DNA of 64,000 bases from Girardinichthys multiradiatus (taxonomy: Eukaryota; Chordata; Actinopteri; Cyprinodontiformes; Goodeidae), in contig NC_061805.1 in NCBI RefSeq assembly GCF_021462225.1, forward strand, positions 934,001 through 998,000, given 5' to 3'. Of this stretch, positions 56,295 through 64,000 are shown piece by piece (position 1 is the first letter of the stretch; every line of letters begins with the position of its first letter). The notes beneath the pieces were generated by a model. The model did not search any database. It was not told where the DNA came from and saw nothing but the letters and a program-made list of their open reading frames with translations. The translations under genes and the position numbers were made by a program.

Positions 56295-57485
56295 CCCACA
56301 CAACATGCATAATATACACAATATTACACATATTTGAGAAGACCACAGTTCAGCACTAATACAGAGACAGTCTTAGTGGTTCAGGATCCTGTGGAGATAT
56401 AGTTTGGAAAATTTGAAACAAACCGTTTTTATAGACTATAAAGGATCCTATACACTGTGTCACACTATGTGACTGTTGCTCCAGTAACAATGTGTTAACA
56501 TTTGAACAAACAAATTGCATGTCAAAAATTATTTATACCATTCTTAGTGATCTCATCATAAGACGTAATGGTATTTTATCGATCAGATGCCTCTAAAAAC
56601 TGCAAGCAAAACATTTAAATAAAGCAAAAAAAGTGAATTATTTGTGATGTCATGTCATTTTCAGTAGAAGGATTTATTGTTTTAGGTCCATGTGACCCAC
56701 TCTCTGAACCCTGACACAAGAGTCAATTTTTTTCCCTGGGTCTTTTAAGTTTCTTTCTTTCACTAGCCAGTCCCACCTGTTATTGACTAATGTATTGATT
56801 GGTTTGTGTCAAATGACTACAAAGCCGAAAACAGTAGTCCCAAATCCAAAGGTCATACGCTGCAGTGGTTAGCCAAGCAAATAGATTGGAACATAACAGC
56901 CATTTAATGTCTTTTTAACAATGTATAGATAATCAAGTGTAATGGGATTCCAAATATGAGGTGACTGTGATTGAGTGAGTAGGTGAGTGAGTAGTTATCT
57001 TGTAATAAGAAGGTTGTGGATGTGATTCCAGTTTCCTGTTGTCACATTTCGATGTGCCCCTTACCAAGGCACTTAACCCTAAGTTGACTACTGTTCTGTG
57101 TATTGGTGTACGAATCACTTATTAGTCATGTTAACGAGGGTTTTTGCTATGACCTTTCAGTCTTTAGTGTGTTCAAATGTGACACAGTGCCAGCAGCTTA
57201 TTTTAATTTGACCTTTTTGGATTATTTTGGCCAATGAAAATCTATACTAATGGAAATACAAATGACCAGATGCTTGTGGAGAACAGAACTGTGAGCTTTT
57301 CTGATTCTAAGATGCAACACCCTGCAGATATGAACCCTTCTGCATTGCTGCTTTGACATAACAAGCAGGCCTTTGTTATGTAATGATGCAAAAAATAGTT
57401 GACTAGTTGTTAAACTTTCATGAGATATTTATAAAGTATCTGGACATCTTAACATGATCTAGGTAGTGACTATTTTAATTACAAA
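56295..57485. other. AT-rich stretch without recognisable features
   Basis: Nothing recognised. Confidence 0.45.
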
Positions 57486-57708
57486 TGCTGCATTTCATTA
57501 ACCTCGGAAGTCGGAACTGGGATGTCGGAGTTTATGTCATTTCCGAGTAATAGCGTTCCAGTTTCCTGCTTGTTTTCGTTCCTATTGCTAGCAACTGTAA
57601 CAGCAGGCTGACAACAAATAATAATGACAATAACATTTTGTGCATTTAAACAGCGTCTTAAAAGTTGTACATGTGGAGGTCGGAAAATTCAGACTTCCGA
57701 GTACAAAT
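57486..57708. mobile_element. Harbinger/ISL2EU-like MITE or terminal region
   Basis: CTCGGAAGTCGGAACTGGG at the left and CAGACTTCCGAGTA at the right are inverted counterparts, with GGAGTTTATGTCATTTCCG and a GCTAGCAACTGTAACAGCAG block in between, typical in my memory of short fish Harbinger-type repeats. The right edge merges directly with the transposase remnant, so this may instead be the end of one larger element. No target duplication is confirmed. Confidence 0.45.
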
Positions 57709-57965
57709 GGGTCGCAGCAAAAGGTCGGCACTCTATTGTATTCATGGCTGTGTGTGATGCACCATATAGTTTCACGATGGTTGAGGTTGGGGCCTATGGG
57801 AAAGAAAGTGATGGTGGAGTCTTTGAGCAGAGCTACTTTGGGTCTGTGCTCAAGATTGGGAAACTTCCTTTGCCACAACCAGCGCATCTCCCAGATACAA
57901 TCGTTAAGACTTTGTTGGAGATGCTGTTTTTCCTGCTGCATGTCAACCTCATCCATCCCTATTTA
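57690..57965 (+). pseudogene. PIF/Harbinger-type transposase fragment
   Basis: Encodes KGRHSIVFMAVCDAPYSF, VEVGAYGKESDGGVFEQS and LPLPQPAHLPD. This matches the order in Harbinger DDE transposases, where a Val-Asp-Ala strand with a catalytic Asp is followed by V-x-x-G-x-x-G-x-x-SDGGV-x-x-x-S. The Asp in CDAPYSF and the SDGGVF motif are kept. The N-terminal third and everything after about 57960 (including the final catalytic acidic residue) are missing or unreadable. It is a fragment of a DNA transposase or, less likely, of a domesticated HARBI1-type gene; the absence of flanking coding sequence favours a dead transposon. Confidence 0.75.
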
Positions 57966-58074
57966 GGTAAATTGCCATTAATAAAATGTAAAAATGTAAA
58001 GAGAGAAATTCTTGAAATTTATTTCCAATTTTCTGTAATCGATAAATAACAGTGTATTGTAACATAAAATTTGT

Positions 58075-58520
58075 TTATTGACAAAAAATGCTGTTTTTGT
58101 CATGATATGTGGTTGTGGGTAGGACCAAAGTGCAGAGAAGGAGATGCCAAGAGTCAGATGAATAATGGTAAGTCTGAGATTTCTCATGGACCATGCAGTG
58201 AATCCCGAACCAGGCCAGGACATAGGATGCACGACCAGGTACGACAAAGATAAATGTGACCAGGAATAAAGATAACTACAATGTGGACCCATGAGGCAAA
58301 TCAAAAAAGTACCCAAAACAGGCCCAGAAACAAAAAACTACCTGAACAAGACCAGGGACAGAAACAAAACAAAGTTCCGGCAGGCAACCCAAAGGTCGAC
58401 TCGTGCGAAACCCAGAGTTCAGGTGGGTGGCCCGGAGGTCGTCCCGAGCAGAGACAGAGATCAGGTGAGCGGCCCCTAGGGAAAAGTCACTTTGGGGATG
58501 ACTTTGTATAAGTTGCCAGA
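58075..58520 (+). repeat. Unclassified repeat-like segment
   Basis: GTCATGATATGTGGTTGTGG, GACCAAAGTGCAGAGAAGGAG and GGCCCGGAGGTCGTCCCGAG are words I associate with dispersed fish repeats, and the segment is more GC-rich than its surroundings. No ends or coding motif are seen. Confidence 0.35.
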
Positions 58521-58574
58521 AGGTGGCGGATTGCTCTGTGAGACAGAAAAGCGAGGTTATAGGTTTCCATCTCC

Positions 58575-58645
58575 AATATGGCAGAAGCGAGGCATTGAGA
58601 AACTTCACCAATCGTCTGTCTCATCATTTCCCTGTGTTTTACAGG
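58575..58645 (+). repeat. 71-bp direct repeat, copy 1
   Basis: AATATGGCAGAAGCGAGGCA through GTGTTTTACAGG. The second copy at 59270-59340 differs at one position (ACCAATCG against ACCAGTCG). Confidence 0.93.
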
Positions 58646-59269
58646 TTAGTAGCGGTTAAATTCACATGAAAGGAGTTTTAAAATACTTGTACGAAACACA
58701 GCTAAATGTGAATGTATAAATCAGTTGGTAAACGCTTTATTTTGTTATGTTTTGAGCGAGGTGAAAAGACTAAAGGGCAACACTGCGGGTGCCATTTTGA
58801 ATAAATTGTGTACTTATTTCAAGCTCCTTTTAGTTAAGCAAGCTCCGTTTTGTATTCTGACTTTGTGTATTAGTGTTAACACGCCATGGCAGTGAGCAAC
58901 ACATGTTTACTAGTCCTAAAGAAGCATACTGAGAATGTTAAAAGCTAAAGCTAAGTCTGTCACCATACATGTGTTAGTCCCATGCAGTCTGTGAGCTAGT
59001 TAACTAGACAGTTCTATACTAAGCACTGGTGTACGTTAAACAGTCCAGCTGCGAGTATAAAAAGGTATATCGGTGAAGAGCAGAATAAATAAGGTATAAG
59101 TATTAAGAACATGTAATTCATATATGGTGAATTGTCAGGTAAAAGGGCAATTGAATTATTGATGATTTAAAGGCCACTCCACATGATGAAAAGGATTATA
59201 GATATTTCTTTTGCATATGAAAGACAGCTATTATGCTGCAGTTTGAAAATACATGTGACTGCATTAATA
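58646..59269. other. Spacer between the 71-bp direct repeats
   Basis: AT-rich and unassigned; no LTR-like ends or coding motif. Confidence 0.4.
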
Positions 59270-59340
59270 AATATGGCAGAAGCGAGGCATTGAGAAACTT
59301 CACCAGTCGTCTGTCTCATCATTTCCCTGTGTTTTACAGG
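59270..59340 (+). repeat. 71-bp direct repeat, copy 2
   Basis: Second copy of 58575-58645, immediately upstream of the Rex3 3' fragment. Confidence 0.93.
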
Positions 59341-59344
59341 GACA

Positions 59345-59860
59345 TTTAATCTGTTTAACAGGCTCAGACCCTGGGTCTGTTACAGAGAGCTGAACCAAAA
59401 GTGAAGTTCTCGATTTACCATTCGGTCTACGTTCCTACCCTCACCTATGGCCATGAACTTTGGGTCATGAACGAAAGAACGAGATCCCGGATACCAACAG
59501 CTGAAATGAGCTTCCTCCGTACGGTGGCTGGGCACTCCTTTAGAGATAGGGGGAGGAGCTCGGCCATCCGGGAGGGGCTCGGAATAGAGCCACTGCTCCT
59601 CCACATCGAGGGGAGCATATATACCGGATGCCTCCTGGAAGCCTCCCTCGGGAGGTGTTCCAGGTACGTCCCACCAGGAGGAGGCCCAGGACATGCTGGA
59701 GGGACTATGTCTTTTGGCTGGCTTGGGAACACCTTGGGCTCCCCCAGAGGAGGTGTCTGGGGAGAGGGTAGTCTGGGTGTCTCTACTGAGTCTGCTACCC
59801 CCTTGACTCAGTCCCAGATGAAGCGGAAGACGACAAGTACCAGTACTTTGTGGCAAACTT
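59345..59860 (+). pseudogene. Rex3/RTE-type RT C-terminus and 3' end
   Basis: The ORF at 59401-59979 begins with FSIYHSVYVPTLTYGHELWV, then MNERTRSRIPTAEMSFLR, SFRDRGRSSAIREGLGIEPL and LLHIEG, the conserved C-terminal block of fish RTE-type proteins. It then shifts frame (GGGPGHAGGTMSFGWLGNTL stands for the final RDYVSRLAWERLG region). It ends at CAGATGAAGCGGAAGACGAC, equivalent to the GGATAAGCGGAAGA terminus without a GATG tail. It is severely 5'-truncated, as usual for LINEs. The upstream join is at a CTCAGACCCTGGGTCTGTT word. Confidence 0.8.
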
Positions 59861-62150
59861 CACAAAAATCCCTCAGAAATCACCTTTCACTGGCCTCACC
59901 CAGTTATAAACCGTTTCCTAGTCTTTCTTGTAGCTGCATTTTCTTTTCCATGACATACTTTCCATTATATTCTGCATAGTCTACATCAGTAATCTATACA
60001 AGAAAATCCTATTCTTGTTCTGTTTTATTTTACTAGCAGCATGGCACGCAGGTTGGTCATGACGTGGGAGTATTTTGATTGACAGCTGATGCGGCTCTGT
60101 GATGACGACTGCAGCTCTGCTTTCTTTAGATTTCAGAAGAGCTCCAGTCAAATAGTTTTTGACTTATCAGAATTTGACCCAGTCAAATGCTGGACATTGT
60201 TTGAGGGATACCGGAACAGGAGTGCGGCACAGTCCCGCACAAATTGGGACATCTGGTCACCTTACTGAGATTAGATGTAAATGTGCCCTGTACCTGTGAT
60301 TCTGCTCACTCTATGATCAAAACATATGAGAAGAAGAGATAGTCAGAGACACTACTAATTCAAGTAGAGGAGCGTAAAAGCAGAATGGAGAAGTAGTTTT
60401 ATTTTATGTGCAATACGAAACTCCCATCAATTAAGTTCTAGGCTTTGTTTGGCACTGTGGAACTGTAGTTTGAACAGCAAAAACAAAGAAATTGAACCGC
60501 TGACCAGATGAAGGATCAGTGTGGGGCTGTTATATCAAGTTCTGAACCAGGAGACTCTCGAGCAGCACAACTAAAAACAGCAAAGGTTTAACAAGTTTTT
60601 GACAGTGTCAGGACTCTGTAGCCGTCAAGCTTCAGGGATCGGCTCACTAAAAGAGAGAGGATGATCATCATCAAGGAGAATACTGAAGGGCCTACTTGTG
60701 TGTTGGAATGTTGGTTCCGGGAGGGGGAGAGCAAACCATGGAGAAAGAGGCTGGCAGGTGAGCCCGCTGTGCGAGTGCGTTTCCTCGGATGGGGATAGGT
60801 GTTGGAGGGTGGACAGGCAGAACAGGTGAATTGAGTGAGCTTACAAGTTGATCCAGATCTCTCTGAATGAGTTGTGCTGAGGTAACTTCATTTAAGAAGT
60901 TACTGACCAGTGGGAGGCTAAACCAGGATAGATCTGTCAGGAAGTGGTTTCAGCTGCAGCAAACACGGAAGGGCCAAAACCACGGAGGGTTTGTCCAAGG
61001 CAGGGTTTGGGTAAACAGCCACCTTTGAAGGGACAAAGTCAGGGGTTAGCAGGGAGCACAAGGCAAACACAGAGCAGGGTTGGGTGGGTCTGATTACCAC
61101 TCTGTAGAGTAACAACCCAACACCTCCTCCAGAGTCTCAGCGAAATATAAAGCTCCCGGTTGATTGCTTCTGATTCGGTGCAGCTGTGTGGCTGCATCTG
61201 CCTGTCGCACCCTGGTGGAGAAGGAGAGAAACAACACTCACACAGCATGACAAACCTGCATTTGGCTCCGTGGCCTGACAGGGGGGTGGCACACATAGGC
61301 TAACAGTTGTAGTTTACTGTCTACAAAGAAAGAAAAAATATAAAAAGTATATAAGATCTAATATAGAAATATAAAACTAACATTAAAATTTTTAAAAGAC
61401 ACAACATGACAAAAATGCCTTGCTCTTATCCCAGCAAGACATATATCTATCTGATTACCTCATTTATTTCCTTCAGCATTTTTTGCAGACACCAGTTTAT
61501 TACATCTGGTTTATTTCTATTTTGTGAAGACCATTACAAATGCAGTTCTATTAATAACAAAGCAGTGATCCATAGGCAGCTTTCACGTAGTCTCAGTCTA
61601 TGTCCTCACAAAAGAGCAGCTGGTTGCTAGGTGCACAAAAGCACCACAGCCATTTAGAGACTGATAGAGTTTTGTCTCCTGCCATGAGAACAAAACTATA
61701 ATTAGACATTAATTGGGGGCTCCATTAAGGCCCTACAGTTTGTGTGTATGTATGCGTGTGCTGCCTGAAAATGAATGCTCAAGCATAAATGAATGTACAT
61801 TTGAGTGTCATGCTACAGAAGAGCCAACACATACTTTATGAATTTGTTTTGTGTTTGGATATCTTAAAATTGTAGCTAATTAAAAGTATGGGAGAAAAGT
61901 GCTTAGTTCCTAAGACAGCATGTTTCTGCTGAAAAATATCAATTTCATCAACAATAATTGCGGAAAGACAAATGTGTTTTTGAACATTGTGAAAGAGAAA
62001 TTAGCAATATTTTTTATTTATTTCAGTGCCTCATTCTAGAACCTAAGTTAATCTGTGGATTAATCAGCCATAATTTCCTGTTTAAAGGGCATTTGGTAAA
62101 AAAAAAAAGCCCTTGTTCAGCTGCTTTGGCTGTTTGAACATAAAACATAT
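59861..62150. other. Stretch without recognisable features
   Basis: No element ends or coding domains are recognised. 60160-60265 (GGGACATCTGGTCACC region) resembles MITE debris. 60600-61300 is moderately GC-rich with small chance ORFs. Confidence 0.45.
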
Positions 62151-62154
62151 AGTT

Positions 62155-62210
62155 TTTATTTTTTGTTAGAAATATACTTTCTAGAAAGCTGCATAACATT
62201 TATGATGTGT
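62155..62210 (+). repeat. Module shared with the flank of the first GATA array
   Basis: GTTAGAAATATACTTTCTAG then AAAGCTGCATAACATTTATG, aligned with 44665-44712 with a few gaps. Confidence 0.7.
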
Positions 62211-62274
62211 GTAAGTGAATAGAACAGAAAGCTAAGTAAAGAGAAGTGGTGGGTGGGAGTGATTGGGGAAATAC

Positions 62275-62734
<460 letters not shown>

Positions 62735-62784
62735 GTTTCAACTGGTTTCAACCCAAACTGGTGCAATGAGTTGCTTCTCACTTC

Positions 62785-63690
62785 TTAAACAACCATGTTG
62801 AAAGACACATCCTGTGGTCGTGGAAAAGATATCAGTCTGTTTCAGAAAGGTCAAATCATCAGCGTGCATCAAGCAGAGAAAACATCTAAGGAGATTGCAG
62901 AAACTACCAAAATTGGGTTGAGAACTGTCCAACACATTATTGAAAACTGGAAGGACAGTGGGGACCCATCGTCTTTGAGGAAGAAATGTAGCCAGAACAA
63001 AATCCTTAATGATCGTGATCTGTTTGGTAAAATCAAATAAAAAAACACAAAACAGTAGAACTCCGGACAATGTTTAATAGTGAAAGTAAGAGCATTTCCA
63101 CATGTACATTGTGAAGGGAACTCAAGGGATTGGGACTGAACAGCTGTGCAGCCTTAAGAAAACCACTAATCAGTGAGGCTAACTGGAAAAAAGGCTTCAG
63201 TTTACTAGGGAGCAAAAAGATTGGAATCTGGAGCAATGGAAGAAGGTCATATGCAGTTGATCGGGTCTGGGTTCAGCAACAGTATGTGTTCAAAGAATGA
63301 GGTCAGCAGACTACCTGAATATACTGAATGACCAGGTTATTCCATCAATGGATTTTTTCTACCCTGATGGTACGGGCATATTTCAAGATGGCAATGCCAG
63401 GATTCATCACGCTCAAATTGTGAAAGAGTTGTTCAGGGAGCATGAGACATCATTCTCATACATGGATTGGCCACCATGGAGTCCAGACCTTAACCCCATT
63501 GAGAATCTTTGGGATGTGCTGGAGTAGATTCAGACTCTACCATCATCAATGCAAATTCTTGGTGAAAAATTAATGCAACACTGGGTGGAAATAAATCTTG
63601 TAACATTGCAGAAGCTTATCGAAACAAAGCCACAGCGAATGCTTGCCGTAATCAAAGCTAAAGGCGGTCCGACGAAATATTAGAGTGTGT
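62785..63690 (+). pseudogene. DD36E-type Tc1-like transposase pseudogene with central deletion
   Basis: The N-terminus (62795-63040) encodes DISLFQKGQIISVHQAEK, the helix-turn-helix TSKEIAETTKIGLRTVQHI and SLRKKCSQNKILNDRD. A frameshifted continuation holds RELKGLGLNS-like sequence. A deletion near 63255 then removes the region with the first catalytic Asp. The C-terminal part (63297-63680) encodes [32 protein letters not shown], where the second catalytic Asp is Gly, and [15 protein letters not shown], followed by a TAG and, after it, KPQRMLAVIKAKGGPTKY. The spacing to Glu is 36. The terminal repeats are not clearly defined; the right end may lie near 63750. It is dead on three counts. Confidence 0.85.
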
Positions 63691-63759
63691 GACGTTTTTT
63701 TTTGGTGGTGATTTGTTTTGGCCAGGCTGTGTCAATAGATCTCACACACACAGTACAGT

Positions 63760-64000
63760 TAGACAAACATGTATACATAAAACATTTACCACAATATTAG
63801 ATTGTCTTTAGTAATTTGTTGATTTTTGGTCTATCTTTGCCCATAGGTAACTTAAACCAAGATGCTGTCAGATCAGTCCCAACATGTCATACCTGCTTGT
63901 GTTTTGAGTTCTTGAGCTTGTGTTTTTGTAATGTTACCTGGTCTGGTCCTTTGTTTTCTGTCTCCCTGCACCCCAAGCCCACACCTGTTCTGTGTTTTCC
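63760..64000. other. Stretch without recognisable features to the window end
   Basis: Nothing recognised. Confidence 0.45.

Noticed and set aside
56010..56359. ORFs in the CTCCT array
   Set aside because: Simple-sequence translations (Leu/Ser and Glu/Arg repeats).
57711..57965. Domesticated HARBI1-like host gene
   Set aside because: Only a fragment of the catalytic domain is present, without the rest of the coding sequence, adjoining MITE-like ends.

Overview
The window looks like intergenic or intronic DNA from a ray-finned (teleost) fish. It is AT-rich and carries long GATA, TG, TA and CTCCT microsatellites. Nearly every recognisable coding stretch belongs to transposable-element families typical of teleosts: L2/Rex1-type, Rex3/RTE-type, Tc1/mariner, PIF/Harbinger, hAT, tRNA-headed SINE-like retroposons and endogenous retroviruses. 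I found no convincing host gene, exon, rRNA gene or tRNA gene. Several long stretches hold nothing I can identify. Family names come from remembered protein motifs and end sequences, not from a database search.

Layout. 1-3.7 kb: minus-strand L2-type retrotransposon running off the left edge, next to the tail of a second L2-type element. 5.8-6.4 kb: decayed Tc1. 7.7-8.1 kb: SINE-like repeat. 9.1-10.7 kb: complete Tc1 copy 1 with an open 334-aa transposase. 13.3-17.4 kb: decayed Tc1 cut by a 3.1-kb Harbinger-like element with long inverted ends. 20-23.3 kb: L2-type tail holding an 884-bp hAT-like element and a SINE-like insertion, both with target-site duplications, plus an endonuclease remnant. 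23.3-30.3 kb: three-level nest, in which a minus-strand Rex3/RTE element is split by an endogenous retrovirus whose 5' LTR is split by Tc1 copy 2. 30.8-36.9 kb: fragments of L2-type reverse-transcriptase C-termini. 38.9-41.7 kb: an old Tc1-family element containing Tc1 copy 3. 42.2-43.8 kb: a strongly C-rich, strand-asymmetric segment of unknown class. 44.1-45 kb: another old Tc1 piece and a GATA array. 46.8-49.3 kb: L2 reverse transcriptase cleanly interrupted by a 1,471-bp solo LTR. 50.5-52.6 kb: a SINE-like copy and a nearly intact DD36E Tc1-like element. 56.2 kb: CTCCT array. 57.5-58 kb: Harbinger transposase remnant. 59.3-59.9 kb: Rex3 3' end. 62.3-62.7 kb: a second, longer GATA array. 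62.8-63.7 kb: internally deleted DD36E-type Tc1 pseudogene.

The genes do not form a host pathway; they are parasites inserted in one another, so the window reads as a stratigraphy. The three Tc1 copies (1,610, 1,610 and 1,568 bp, 200-bp inverted ends, TA duplications) are the youngest layer: two encode full-length DD34E transposases and they sit inside older elements. The observation I would follow up first is a roughly 120-residue segment between the protease and reverse transcriptase of the endogenous retrovirus. It carries two His-Val-Thr/Ser-Leu motifs 63 residues apart, reminiscent of the 2H phosphoesterase signature. That reading is a hypothesis resting on motifs alone.
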